Shown piece after piece: positions 1 to 10,985 of a stretch of 64,000 nucleotides of DNA. Both the position numbers and the translations under genes were made by a program. Below the pieces are notes generated by a model, which ran no database searches, was not told the DNA's origin, and saw only the letters and a list, made by a program, of their open reading frames with translations. This stretch comes from Adenophora triphylla var. japonica. Taxonomy: Eukaryota; Streptophyta; Magnoliopsida; Asterales; Campanulaceae. The stretch is from NCBI GenBank assembly GCA_022495995.1, contig JAFEMH010007496.1:23524-87523 (forward strand), read 5' to 3'. Numbering within the stretch: the stretch's first letter is position 1; each line of letters opens with the position of its first letter.

Positions 1-294
1 CCTCCGTCCCACCTCACTTGACACTCTTGAGGCGGGCACGAGAACTAAGAAAAAGAATAAAAATAAAAAGAAATGTGTGGTAGAAAATGAAGAGAGAGAA
101 TGAGTGGGGTAAATAATAAGTGTTGGTTGAATAAATTGAATAGTGGAAAATGAAGAGAGAGAATTAAGCGTGCGGGTAGAGCAATATAAACTTATAAAAG
201 CTAGGCTATTTCTTGGGAAGTGTCAAGTGAGCCGAGATGGCATTTTCGCCAAAATGGAAATAAAGGCTGCTGAAGTGAGGGTGGACAAGGGAGT
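1..294. mobile_element. Stowaway-like MITE, left end cut by window
   Basis: The window opens inside a CTCCGTCCC terminus followed by ACCTCACTTGACACT. A degenerate inverted match (AAGTGTCAAGTGAG near 218-232, then AAGTGAGGGTGGACAAGGGAG at 273-293) closes the element. The interior is AT-rich with GAGAGAGAATGAGTGG blocks shared with the MITEs at 3526 and 4055. No coding capacity. Confidence 0.6.
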
Positions 295-318
295 GTGTAT
301 ATATATATATATATATAT

Positions 319-351
<33 letters not shown>
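295..351. repeat. (AT)n microsatellite
   Basis: A nearly pure run of TA dinucleotides, interrupted once by TAG, sits directly against the right end of the first MITE. The short reading frame across it encodes only Tyr-Ile repeats and is not a gene. Confidence 0.95.
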
Positions 352-356
<5 letters not shown>

Positions 357-429
357 CTAACTAATAAAAGAATCCCTCTAAATAGTTATAAATTTTGAGA
401 CATGTAAATTAAAATAAAGTTTCCTCGCG

Positions 430-1010
430 TTTTTGTCCTCATGTATTTATTTTGTCACTTTACTTATCGAGTAGGTCTGTGAGAAACGCGTTTCTCCATA
501 AATATGGAGAAACGTGTTTTTAATAGCCGAAGCTATGCGTTTGATAATCGAAAAAAAATTACGGATATCGAGTCTCGAAAGGGTTCTCGGATATCCGAGA
601 AGCTTTGGAAACGGATACCGAAGCCTTTGGGGACGGATATCGGAAAAATAGATTTGAAGCCAAATCCAGGCCAAGACCAGAAATTGCTTATTGAAGGTTT
701 TACGGATATCGAGAAACCTTCAAATGTATATCCAGAAACCATCGAATGAATATCCCGAAAGCATTTTGAAAGTTTACGGATATTCATTGAAAACTTACGG
801 ATATCGAGAAATCTTCAAATGTATATCCAGAAACCATCAAATGAATATCCAGAAACATTTTGAAAGTTTCTGGATATTCATTTTGAAGGTTTCTGGATAT
901 CACTTTCATAAACTTCTGGATATCCAGAAGCCTTGGCCTGCATTGTCGCGCGACAAGTCGAGCCCCGTTTCTCCATAAATTACGAAAAAACGCATTTCTT
1001 CCCGGATTTT
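430..1010. repeat. Palindrome-rich repeat block, unidentified element
   Basis: Several perfect dyads are packed here: GAGAAACGCGTTTCTC (481-496), GTTTCTCC/GGAGAAAC arms around ATAAATAT (490-513), TCTCGGATATCCGAGA (585-600), TTCTGGATATCCAGAA (914-929) and TTGTCGCGCGACAA (943-956). Between them an approximately 100-bp unit with ATATCCAGAAACCATC is duplicated (about 690-790 and 795-890). The CGTTTCTCCATAAAT motif recurs at 967-981. No conserved protein is visible. It may be an LTR or subterminal region of an unidentified mobile element. Confidence 0.6.
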
Positions 1011-1620
1011 GTGTTAAAAGTTTGATGGAGATGTTATCTGATTTCAAACTGACGGGAAGATAATTGTCGGTGAGTGGAGAGTTGTGGGATTTGTTTATAA
1101 TTATATTACACTAGTTTTCATTTTCAATCCCAAACCACACCATTGAAAAAAAGTAGAAGAAAAACAGCCTTAGAAAAAAGAAAGCAAACAATAGGGAAAA
1201 AGTCAACAGTAAAATTTTCTTAAAGTAGCGTTTTGAATCAAATGAAAATTTAGAAAATCTCAATAACGTCATTTTCCATTGACAACCACTACTGCTACTA
1301 AATCATTACGAGATTAATATGTCAATGCTCAAGTTGAAATTCACCATCGCTTTCTTCTCATTCTTTTTTCATAATCTGTATATAAAGTATTTCATTCATT
1401 CTTACTCTCTATGTTCTACGTGAGTATAGACTAAAATTTTGTACGCATTAACTAAGAAATAATAGTATAATAAAAAAAGAAAGCGAGTGAGAGATGTTGT
1501 GATTATGAAAATAAAAATAGAAAAGAGAATGAATGAATGAATGAATGAATGAAAGAGAGAAATAGTGACGCAACAGAATACAACAATGAAAAAGAGAAAT
1601 CCACCCGAAGGGAAGTCTCG
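1011..1620. other. No recognisable gene; (GAAT)n tract
   Basis: AT-rich sequence with a short (GAAT)n microsatellite at about 1523-1552. Open frames here are low complexity. I see no protein motif or RNA gene. Confidence 0.5.
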
Positions 1621-2130
1621 ATGAAGAAATCTACGGAAGATATTCTTCAAAACAATACAACAATGGCTTCGAGGATTTCAACCCGAAAGGATGTAAGAAT
1701 ACAATCTCTATTAAAATAATATTCAACTTACTTTATGAAAACCCTAAAAATTATTTATACCGTACCAAAGTGATTTTAAAAAATACCCAAAACACCCCTA
1801 ATTAAAAGTCAAAACAAATAAGGTAAATACTTTTAAAACGAAACTTCAAAACTCTTTCCGGCGGCGGCACGATTGTGCCCTTACTATGGCACGGTCGTGT
1901 TCGAGCCCTACAAAATCCTCCTTCTGTGCCACAGTCGAGCATTCTTCCCAACAAAGTCGTTTCACCGTGCAAGGACGTGCTCCTCATTCCGCACGGTCGT
2001 GTCTTGGCATGTTCCTGTTGAAAATAAACGATTACAAAACAATCGGAAAATACAGAAAACAAATTAAAACAGAAATACAAAAGAAAAAGTAAACGGATTT
2101 GTCGAAGTTGTCCGAGTCGTGTGAGATCAC
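1621..2130 (-). repeat. Probable LTR promoter fragment with repeated imperfect palindromes
   Basis: Read on the minus strand, a GGTATAAATA box (1752-1761) follows about five related GC-rich imperfect palindromes: GGCACGATTGTGCC at 1866-1879, then GGCACGGTCGTG-like copies near 1889, 1927, 1968 and 1998. Downstream of the TATA comes a leader-like stretch with no ORF. The layout resembles U3-TATA-R of an LTR, but no partner LTR, PBS or TG..CA ends were found, so this is inference. Confidence 0.4.
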
Positions 2131-2928
2131 ACTTTTCTTAAGACAAATTTCGTTCCCTCACCAAGTTGTGCTTGAGATTGAACGGGACGTTTGCCTCCCA
2201 AGATGAAACGGATTGACCGGACGATTGCTGCACAATAGTACCTCCGGCGAACTGAAGTTATATGCTTGGACAGTATCACAACGGATGTAATGCAGGAGGC
2301 CAAAGGAAAGGATTCTCAATATGCTACGAAAATGGAGTGTGGAGAGATTCTTGAAAACTATGTGTTTTTTTCCTCTGTTGTGTTCTTCCCTTATAGCTGC
2401 CAAGGAAATCAACTGATCCGAAAATTAAACATATTTTTAATTTCGTAATGATTCATAGGCAGTTACAAGAACCTTTCATTGGCGCCAGTTACAGATGTGG
2501 TTATGCGCCGCCAGTTACAGATTGTAGGTCACGTTTGAAAATTTTTGCAAAAACTGGGCTAGCGTGAGTAGGCCAATTTGGATCCACATTCGTGTTCGCA
2601 GGACACGCATGCACATGAGTTCGGTAGCCCGAAGCCCATTTCGGTCCATGATTTTCACCCAGAGAGAGCCTCTATGTACCACAATCTTACTCCCTACTAA
2701 AGTGTAGGAGAATATAAACTAGTCTCCTTTTATATTTCTTTTCAATGTGGGATAACTACATTTCCCACTTCTAACCCACTTACTTTGAGCCTTAATATCT
2801 CATTCATCCCTCAACCATTTTAGACAAATGAATATATTATTTCAAAGTACTCATGGAGTAGAACACAACCCAACAATCAATTTGATCATTTAACAAACAA
2901 CCCATTTAGAAAATAATACTACCTCCGT
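2131..2928. other. Unassigned repetitive-looking sequence
   Basis: No protein motif is seen. The stretch at about 2560-2870, with a palindromic GGACACGCATGCACATG and a GGGATAACTACATTTCCCAC hairpin-like segment, looks like LTR or leader sequence of an unidentified element. I cannot assign a family. Confidence 0.3.
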
Positions 2929-3155
2929 ACCGGCCGAAGTGTCCCAAATGGTCAATTCAAGTTAAGTTCGACTTAAACATTAATGCAAATCTAATCATCC
3001 TATTGAAATTTTAAAAATTGTTACTGATAAATTATTTAATTATTTATCAATAACAATTTTTAAAATTTCAATAGAATGATTAGATTTGCATTAATGTTTA
3101 AGTCAAACTTTACTTGAATTGATCATTTGGGACACTTCGGCCGAAACGGAGGTAG
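2929..3155. mobile_element. Stowaway-like MITE, near-perfect foldback
   Basis: This 227-bp element is flanked by TA duplications (2927-2928 and 3156-3157). It begins CTACCTCCGT and ends ACGGAGGTAG. The two halves are inverted copies over almost their full length, meeting in an AT-rich loop near 3035-3045, so the transcript would fold into one long hairpin. Such foldback MITEs are non-autonomous and are mobilised by Tc1/mariner transposases supplied elsewhere. Confidence 0.9.
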
Positions 3156-3525
3156 TACATTATTTCCTTCAAACACACCTATTTTTCTAACAGTTCCACG
3201 CCAGTTTGCTCTTGGGCTTCGCTGCTCCATCATTACTTGCACAACCTGTTCTTGCTCCTCAACATCAATCCGTCCTACATCAAATCAAATAGTAACTGGA
3301 TTATTGTTGTTAGTATTGCAATTGGGTCACATTAAATATGAAATTATAAAAAAAAAATCATTTTGGGTAGTCTACACTCACGTGAGACGGACGAAAAAAG
3401 AAATAAGTCTACACTCGCGTGAAACGAACGGAGTATATACTTATATATACAATCCCGATTATTATTTTTTAAATATTTTATTTTAAAATGTTATTTAAAT
3501 GAAAATTTGATATTCATTTTGTGTA
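3156..3525. other. Inter-MITE spacer, nothing recognised
   Basis: No credible gene. A 119-codon open frame crosses the preceding MITE terminus and this AT-rich spacer and has no recognisable domain. Confidence 0.4.
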
Positions 3526-3768
3526 CCCCCTCCGTCCCACAAATCTATGCACTTTTTGTGCCGGCGCGGGAATTAAGGTAAAAGGTGATAAAGTAATGTG
3601 TAGTGAGTGTAAAAGTAAAATAGGAGAGAGAATGAGTGGAGAGAATAGTAAATTTAAAAAGTGTTGTGAGTAGAGAGAAGTGGGTCCCATTTCCATTTTG
3701 GAAAAGAGCATATTATTGTGGGACGTCCAAAAGGGAATTTTTTGCATATTATCGTGGGACGGAGGGGG
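3526..3768. mobile_element. Stowaway-like MITE
   Basis: A 243-bp element with TA target duplications (3524-3525 and 3769-3770). Termini are CCCCCTCCGTCCCAC and GTGGGACGGAGGGGG, an almost perfect terminal inverted repeat. The interior has GAGAGAATGAGTGGAGAG blocks and no coding potential. Confidence 0.9.
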
Positions 3769-4054
3769 TATATAGCACAACTAGAGAGGGGCTATGCCGA
3801 CCATGAGCAGGTCGAAATTCAGCAGTTTCTCGGCCAAGATGCGTGCACGGCAGTGCTTGGCCGGCCTGGGGTGCGTCCATGCAAAAATTGACGAGAGCAA
3901 CAACCTTTGCGACGTATTGTGCGCAACATTGCAACTTTACTAACACGCTCGTGCGTCAGCCAGAAGAAGAATTACGTTTGTTTTGTTTTTCTCATTTTTA
4001 GCTTTTAACTAGGTTATTTTCGTAATATGGACTAGAAATAGAATTAGGGTATTA
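3769..4054. other. Short spacer between MITEs
   Basis: Moderately GC-rich around 3790-3950, then AT-rich. A 65-codon minus-strand frame is present but shows no domain. Nothing is recognised. Confidence 0.4.
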
Positions 4055-4461
4055 CTCCCTCCATCCCAGACCATGGATATATGGGGTGAATTTCACGCTT
4101 TTTAAAAAAAAAATTTAAAAATGAATAAAAGTTAAATGTGAGATAGGAAATAGTAGTTAAATGTGTGGTAGGAAATAAGAGAGAGAATGTAAAAGTTAAA
4201 TATGTGGTAGGGAATAGGAGAGAGAATGTAAAAGTTAAAAATATTTAATAGGAGAGAGAATGAGTGGGAGGAATAGTAGTTAAATGTGTGGTAGAAAATA
4301 TGAGAGAGAATGTATAAGGGTATAATGAATGGTTTTTTTGTAAATATATGGAGTTGATAAGGGTATAAATATATTCAAAAATTTGCCATTTATGGATATG
4401 AACTCTTGGTCTGGGACAGACCAAAAGGGAAAGATGAACCCTTGGTCTGGGACGGAGGGAG
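4055..4461. mobile_element. Stowaway-like MITE with internal repeats
   Basis: A 407-bp element flanked by TA (4053-4054 and 4462-4463). It starts CTCCCTCCATCCCAGACCA and ends GGTCTGGGACGGAGGGAG. The middle contains repeated GTGGTAGGAAATA(A/G)GAGAGAGAATG units. The right end carries a second GGTCTGGGACAGACC copy, so the terminus itself looks duplicated. Confidence 0.85.
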
Positions 4462-4482
4462 TATTATTTTCAAGATGCTAGC

Positions 4483-5819
4483 TGAAATTACCCAGATTCA
4501 AGAGGCGCAGCAATTGCGCCCCGACATCTGGCATTTCGTTTTTTGCGTTGGTCGAGTGGAGGTGTCTCGCTGTATTTTTTGCTTTGTAGAGTCACCACGC
4601 CGTTTTGATTTAGCCCAAAACATTGAGAAAAGGCATCAGTTTAAAAACTGTTGTTGTGTGATGAGATTTTTGAGTTCGGAGGTCAGGTTACTCCTCGGGA
4701 AGAGAATATTAGAATATTAGAGCCCACCTGAGTCGTCTCGTAAAAACGAGTCTTTCGATACCCCTTCTTTCTTTAACTGTTGTGTGTGTGTGTATGCGCT
4801 TTTAAAAATGCATGATGTATCGGATGTCTACATTGTACACTACTTATTGAAATGTATTGAAATAGTATAGGAAGAAATCCTTACCAATGTTGGTTCGTGT
4901 CTGTCTTTCGCTGGAGAATAGTGTTTGAGGATGAAATAGTGTTTCGGGATAGACCGAAATTGCTTTGGGATGTGCCGGTAGTCTGCGGACAGAGCTTCGG
5001 CGTGCCTCGGGATTGTCAGGTGTGCACTCGGGCAGAGTTTCGACGTGCGTTGGGATCGCAGGGATCGTTGACTGGATTCGGGCAGAGGTTCGGCGTGCGT
5101 CGGGATCGTCGGTTGCGTTTGGGCAGAGTTTCGGCGTGCGTCGGGATCGTCGGTTGCGTTCGGACAGAGTTCCGGCGTGCGTCGGAATCGTCGGTTTGGC
5201 TCGAAAAGGGCCGGGACGCCTCGGGAGAGACCAGGCAAGGCTTCGGAGTACCACGAGGGGCCTCAAAATACCTCGAGAGTGCCTCGGGGCAGCACGGGAG
5301 CGTCTCGGGAGCGCTCGGTAGGGCTTCGGAGCACCGCAAGGGAGCTCGAAAGGCCCCGAAAGGAACTGAAAGGGACCGGGAGTGCCCCGAGGGATCTTAG
5401 AAGGACAGCCTGAAGGCTTAGGGAAAGAGGAGAAGAGGGAGGTGTAAAAAATGAGGGAGGGAGAGCCCTCTATTTATAGTAGAGGAAAAACTACAATAAG
5501 GTCCGTACGGACCTTCCATGAAATCCAGAAATTTGGTTTTTCCTGATTTGAGGGAATAATGTAGGCTTTAAGAGGATTTTGTAATAATTGTGTCTGGATG
5601 CAAAGAGGTCCGTACGGACCTTTTAGCATGCAAAGAGGTTCGTACGAACCTTCCATGCTTTTGTAATTGTGATGGCAAGCTAGTTCTCGTCGAGAGCTTT
5701 CCAACCATATATGGCACGTCTCAATCGGAGTTCGTATGATGGAGTTATGACCTCCGAAAGTTTGCCCTTGATTTTGTCGTATGCTTGGATGGAGAGCGGT
5801 CCAGATTGGGGTACTTACA
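4483..5819 (-). repeat. Element A 3' LTR
   Basis: This complete 1337-bp LTR starts TGTAAGTACCCC and ends TAATTTCA on the minus strand. It is highly similar throughout to 14522-15881. It holds the TATA box, three palindromes and a GC-rich minisatellite (about 5030-5200; 41-bp units with TTCGGCGTGCGTCGGGATC). Open frames of 100-170 codons on both strands result from that minisatellite. Confidence 0.9.
5471..5650 (-). promoter_or_regulatory. Element A 3' LTR promoter: TATA plus three palindromes
   Basis: The minus strand has TATAAATA at 5478-5471. GGTCCGTACGGACC lies upstream at 5500-5513, with further copies at 5607-5620 and (as GGTTCGTACGAACC) 5637-5650. The axis of the proximal palindrome is 28.5 bp from the first TATA base. 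The TATA is also enclosed by CCTCTA/TAGAGG arms. Promoter role is inferred from position in U3. Confidence 0.75.
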
Positions 5820-5836
5820 GAAGCCCCTCGGCGACG
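5820..5836 (-). other. Element A polypurine tract
   Basis: On the minus strand GCCGAGGGGCTTC abuts the TG of the 3' LTR. The same GCCGAGGGGCT core precedes the 3' LTR of element C, as expected for the plus-strand DNA primer. Confidence 0.65.
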
Positions 5837-5924
5837 TCACTTATGAAGGAAGTGGGGTCATCGATAAGATATGGGTCCTGATCTAGATCGCTTGCTGGGA
5901 GAGGATGTGATCGTGTAGTCTAGT

Positions 5925-7920
5925 TTGTGAGGACGTGGCAGTGTCCTTTTGTGTGACCGTTTAGGTCAGTTGGCTGGACCCTGTAATAAGATTCCTACAT
6001 ATCCCTAAGCGGAAATCAAGCCTGATCATAGTTCGTGTGAGTGCGTGGACGTGTCAGTGTCCTGTCGGTGATGTGACCGCTAAGGTCGACTGTGAGGACG
6101 TTGTGGTGTCCTAAGGTGACCGTTCATGTCAGTTTTGAGGACGTGGTGGTGTCCTGAGGTGATGTGACCGCTAAGGTCGACTGTGAGGACGTGGTGATGT
6201 CCTAAGGTGACCGTTCAGGTCGGTTGTGAGGACGTGGTGGCATCCTAAGGTGTGCGATCTTACTAGAAGATGGGTAATCTCCCGAAAAGGTGGGTAATCT
6301 CACGAAAAGATGGGTAATCTTACTAAAAGATGGATAATCTCACGAAAAGATGGGTAATCTCACGAAAAGATGGGTAATCTCACGAAAAAATGGATAATCT
6401 CACGAAAAGATGGATAATCTCACGAAAAAATGGGTAATCTCACTAAAAGATGAGTTGTGATGTAGGAGGACATGTTATGTCCTCTGGTTGTGTTGTTATG
6501 AGGACGATGCTTTGGAAATTTATATGGTCTTCCGGATCGGGTAATTTAAAGCCTTTCGGGCTACGGATAGTGATTTGGGAAAATTTATATGGTCTTCCCG
6601 ACCGGATAATAAAAGCCTTTCGAGCTACGGTTAATGATTTGTGTAATTTATGCGGTCTTCCGGATCGGGTAGTTTAAAGCCTTCCGGGCTATAGAGAATG
6701 CTGGTGATGGTGAAATTGTGAGTATGGAGGCGTTTGCGCCTTGAGATTCGTGTTTTGAAGGCGTTTGTGCCTTGGGGTTCGGGCTTATGATGACGACCGG
6801 TGCTGGGGGATATGTATTTCCGTACGGTCTTACATTGATGGCCATTTTGACTTTTATGTTTTGCGTTTTGAAGGCGTTTGGGCCTTGAGGTTTGTTTTGT
6901 CGTTTAGTGGGAGAGATCCGGACTTACGATGACGGCCGGGAAAGGCGAGGAGTATCTAATTTGAGTTTCTTTGAAGGTGTCTACACCCTAGGTGAGACTG
7001 TTCTAAGACATCTGGGCTTAAGTGAGACTGTTTGGGGGTGTCTACCCTAAGTTGAGACTATTCTAAGGCATCTGGACCTAAGTTGAGACTCTTTTATGGC
7101 GTCTGGACCTAAGTGAGATTTTTTGGGGATGTCTACCCTATGTGAGACTATTTGGGGGTGTCTACCCTAAATTGAGAGATGGCTAATCTTACGAAAAGAT
7201 AGCTAATCTTACTAAAAGATGGATAATCTTACTAAAAGATATCTACCCTATGTGAAGGATGATCAATCTTACCAAAAGATTGATAATCTTACTAAAAGAT
7301 ATGAGATATCTATCAGAGAGACAGGGGGACGTATCTCACTACGAGGTAACAGAGGAAATATTTAAAGACATAAGTATGATTTTTTCCATACCTTTGTTGT
7401 GTTTACATGCAAGAGGAAGGGCCTTTGTGAGGAGGAAGTTGAGGACGTGGTATGCCTCTAACGGAGATAATGAGGACGTGGGGCGCCTCTGGCTGAGATG
7501 ATGAGGACGTGGTGGCGCCTCTGGCTGAGATGATGAAGCGTTGAGGGCGAGGTGGCGCCTCTGTCTGAACTTGCGGTGAGGGCGAGGTGACGCCTCTGTC
7601 TGAACTTGCGGTGAGGGCGAGGTGGCGCCTCTGTCTGAACTTGGTGAGGGCAAGGTGGCGCCTCTGTTTGGACTTGCCGTGAGGGCGAGGTGGCGCCTCT
7701 GTCTGGACTTGCGGTGAGGGCGAGGTGGCTCCTCTGTCAGAACTTGGGGTGAGGGCGAGGTGGCGCCTCTGTCTGAACTTGTGGTGAGGGTGAGGTGGCA
7801 CCTCTGTCTGAAATTGTTGAAATGTTTGAGGCCGTGGGGCACCTCTGACCGAGTTGTTGAGGTGTTGAGGACGTGGTGCGGCCTCTTGCTGAGATGATGA
7901 GGGCGTGGGACGCCTCAGGT
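5925..7920. repeat. Element A hypervariable 3' region with six minisatellite families
   Basis: Adjacent, unrelated short tandem arrays fill the space between the antisense ORF relic and the 3' LTR. They are: about 45-bp GTGAGGACGTGGTGGTGTCC units (5925-6250); 20-bp CACGAAAAGATGGGTAATCT units, about nine (6255-6445); about 70-bp GGTCTTCCGGATCGGGTA units, three (6525-6690); GTGTCTACCCTAAGTTGAGAC units (6980-7165); AATCTTACTAAAAGAT units (7185-7300); and 35-bp GAGGGCGAGGTGGCGCCTCT units, about ten (7430-7915). Hypervariable 3' untranslated regions rich in tandem repeats are known for Tat/Ogre elements. Open frames here are artefacts of repetition. Confidence 0.85.
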
Positions 7921-8390
7921 GCTGGACAAGGAGAGGAGGGATGGCTCGTCTTCTTTTTCCTTCTTCGTTCTGACTTCTGCGGATGTCTTGGCGTATCCGG
8001 TCGAGGAAGGTGCTGAGTTCACTAAGAATGATGAGGTGGCTGGCGGAGGCGCCGTGATGTGGGAGTCTTTACCAGGCGGTGGTGTCGATGACTCAGAGTA
8101 GGACTCTTTTTTTTCTTTTCTGTGCATGTTAGAGAGGAGAGGCAACAAAATATTTGTATTTATTTACAATGTATTCACATGTAATGAACTCTTTTATTTT
8201 TGCTTTAGGGGTTGTTCCTACTCCCTTTTTTTATGTTCTGTGCATGTCGCACGAGCTTGAAATGTTTGTGGTTAGTGTATGGTGGCCGGAAATGGCTTTG
8301 GTAAGGCTTTTGAGCAGTTGGGGGCTGAAGCAGCTTTGACACTTTCTTGAGCGACGGCGGGAGTGATGTCTCCTGGGATGTGTTTGCTTT

Positions 8391-9450
8391 GTGAGTGATA
8401 GCCACTCTTTTCATGGTCAGCCCCCTCGGGATGTGTGTCGGCGCTTTGTCGAATGCGGTGGGCCACTACTGAGTGGGCGAGGACATCGTTCCTTTTGCTT
8501 TGGGGGAAACTTTCCATGGCATAGATCGCTCGGCGATGGGGGATCGGTTCATGCATGGGGGAAGCCCCTGCTTTTCTTGCATTATGGTGGAGAGAGAGAG
8601 AGATTTCAAGCTATGACAGTGCCTCTGACATCCTTCAGTCTGTGGACGTTTGCTCAGCGACCCCTTATCTTGCATATGGATCAGTCCGCTTGGGAAAGGT
8701 GGATGGTTTGACTTGGCACGCATCACCTCCGTTGGTGGGTTCCTCATTGGGGAATTGATACTAGGAGGGCCTGTCAGGAAGGTTCCTATGCTGTCAGAGT
8801 TCCGTGTTTGCCTTGGTCCTCTTTCTACGTTTCGTTGCTTGTTTCCTGGCAGTTCGGGATGAGGCAGGAGCCTTTGCTGGGCTGGGATGAGATTGCCAAT
8901 GTGGAGGTAGCTTCTTTCTGCATGACAGATCCAGATGCCTTTCTGTATTTTCTGAGGGTATGGAAGTATTCCGCTTTCTCTCCTGTGGTGCTCCTTAGAT
9001 GCCGAGAGAGTGTTGTCTTGACCACCGAGTACCTGGATTGGTATGAGTAGCAAATCGGGCAGACCCAAGTGGTTTTGGGGAGCAGGCGTGAAGCAATTCT
9101 GGGGCAAGATTGTTATCTCAGCTATAGCCTTAGGAGTGCAGAAGCCTGGTCTAACCCTCAGGATGTCATGGGAGACTCTTTGTTTGACTACGGGAATCGA
9201 GTTGACAGACTGGCGGGGAGAGGTCCCCTTTTGTAGACTCGGAGGGAGGAGATCCGAGCTGAGGCACAGGTAAACGATGCTGAGAGCGGCGGTTCGTTTG
9301 ACACGACTAGGAGGACTCACGATCTCGAATGAGGGAGACAGAACTTCGCTCATGTGGAATGAAAGAAGACTCATTGGGGACGAGGGAAGAAAGGAAAGAG
9401 TGACGAAGGGCCAAACGCGAGTAGCCTGGAATGACCTTCTGAAACACTGA
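8391..9450 (+). pseudogene. Element A antisense ORF relic (DUF7745/PMD-like C-terminal half)
   Basis: Plus-strand fragments run opposite to gag and match the antisense unit of element C at 27080-28060. GEDIVPFALGETFHGI (from about 8478) pairs with ARDVVPLILGETFHAL in C. The frame at about 8860-9050 (DEIANVEVASF, DPDAFLYFLRVWKYSAF, VLTTEYLDW) pairs with C's DDIATGVVAPV, DPSVFPFLSRAWRYDAF and VFTTTWYWIG. A lysine/arginine-rich tail follows at about 9300-9440. Stops and frameshifts break the frame, so it is not functional as it stands. Antisense ORFs between pol and the 3' LTR are a known Tat-lineage feature. The assignment to a DUF7745/PMD-like family is from memory of the motif pattern. Confidence 0.6.
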
Positions 9451-10985
9451 GTATACATTCATCGTCATTGCAGACACATTGATTGTTAAATGTTTTAAGT
9501 TGTCGTTTAGCATGTTGTGAGTTTGAGAGTAGACCGTGCTTGAACTCATCAAGAAGTGTTTTAACTATGATAATTTGTGATTTACTTTTAAAGTTTTGTC
9601 GAGACGCAAAATCTCTTGCTTGCTTCTGCCTGGGCCTTGGCGGCATCCAACTTTTGGAATTTTGTGTATTTCTTAGACCGAACCAATGAATGCTGCTTAC
9701 GTTCCCCTTGAGGGGCTCAGGTCTACTTAGTTCGACCCTCTTTTGTGGGAGAAATGACTCGTAGTGTACACTCGCAAGGGAGTATTTATTTTTGAAAAGG
9801 TGGAAACGGGTCCCCTTTTGTGTGAATGCCTTATTTGATGTAGGCACAAAAGAAATGCTTTTGGGTTTGACTCTTTTGAGAGAGTATGAGCACTGAAAAA
9901 CTTGTAAAAGTGTATGGAAGCCCTTGCTGATAGAAAATTAGTGTTTAGCTCTATTTTCCAATTTTGTAGAAAAAGAAGACTTGTCGAGACATCTGAAAAC
10001 TTGATTTGTTCACAATGATCACATGTTTGCTTAAAACCTTTTGTTGATGTTCAGATTATTCAACAATTAAACCTGATATGCTTTGATTAATCACGAGGAG
10101 AAAGTCAACCAGTATCAAGTATCGAGTTGGTCTGGTGTGAAAGAAGGTTTGTGTATAGGAGAGGTCATTGATGCGACCGAGTTTGTGGATTTGTATGTGT
10201 TTATGACCGGACCATTTCTGGTTGTCTACGTTCCCCTTGAGGGGCTCAGGTTGACGTAGTTCGGGGTTGAACTGTGTTTGGCTTTGGGGCCAGGGCATGA
10301 ATATTCGTGCGGCCTTTGGCAAAAATGCTCGGAAGGTTGAATGATGAGGCACGGGCCTTGAGGTGATTCCTTGACAAGTCGTATTTGACAGCAGTTTCAA
10401 TGAATCCATTGCTTCTTGATCGTTGGCTCTGGGTCTTTGACCTTATTTATTTTGTGAAGCTTCTGCTTGAGCTCTTTTTTTTTGTAGCTTCTGCTTGAGC
10501 TTTTTTTTTTGTGGCTCCTGCTTGAGCTCTTTTTTTTTTTCTGAAGCATATGAGGGCGAAGGCAAGCCCCTGCTTGAACTTTCTTGATGCTTAGGAGGGC
10601 GAAGGCTAGCCCCTAGGTTGTTGTCGACATGAGGTCAATCTTTTGATGTTGAGTGACATTTTGTTGTCCTTTGATGTTGCTTCCGTCGTTGACTTGATCA
10701 AGGTGATAGTGGGGACATGTTTTGGAAAGTGTATGGCTTAATGGAGGCCTTCTTGTGGGGTATGATAAGGTGTATGTGGAGCTATCGATTTACTTTCTTA
10801 TACCAATTAATCAAAGCATTAATCATTTGTGGAATTACTTGTTGAGCAATGAAAGTGATCACATAGAACAAAATCATTTCATTAAATGTAATGTGTGGTG
10901 CAAAATAATGTCTCAAGTCTAGTAAAAAAAGAATGAAGACTTATGTATGGAAGATTGAAGACTTAATTACCATGTCCAAGGAGGA
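9451..10985. other. Element A non-coding segment at the pol deletion
   Basis: No gag-pol motif is found. CTACGTTCCCCTTGAGGGGCTCAG occurs twice (from about 9698 and 10227), resembling sequence downstream of the antisense unit in C (about 28280). T-rich tracts at 10430-10540 repeat a CTTCTGCTTGAGCTC unit three times. The RT, RNase H and integrase expected here are absent. Confidence 0.5.

Noticed and set aside
3127..3486. 119-codon plus-strand ORF.
   Set aside because: It begins inside a MITE terminal repeat and runs through AT-rich spacer. No domain.
4840..5413. Arg-rich ORFs of 100-167 codons in LTR A (also at 14841-15493).
   Set aside because: They arise from the 41-bp GC-rich minisatellite of the LTR, are open in up to five frames and lie in non-coding R/U5.
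7339..7842. Pro/Arg/Ser-rich repeat proteins on the minus strand.
   Set aside because: Translation of the 35-bp GAGGGCGAGGTGGCGCC minisatellite. Two overlapping frames are equally open.
8466..9458. 330-codon minus-strand ORF in element A.
   Set aside because: It is the antisense shadow of the decayed plus-strand DUF7745/PMD-like relic, and it has no recognisable domain.
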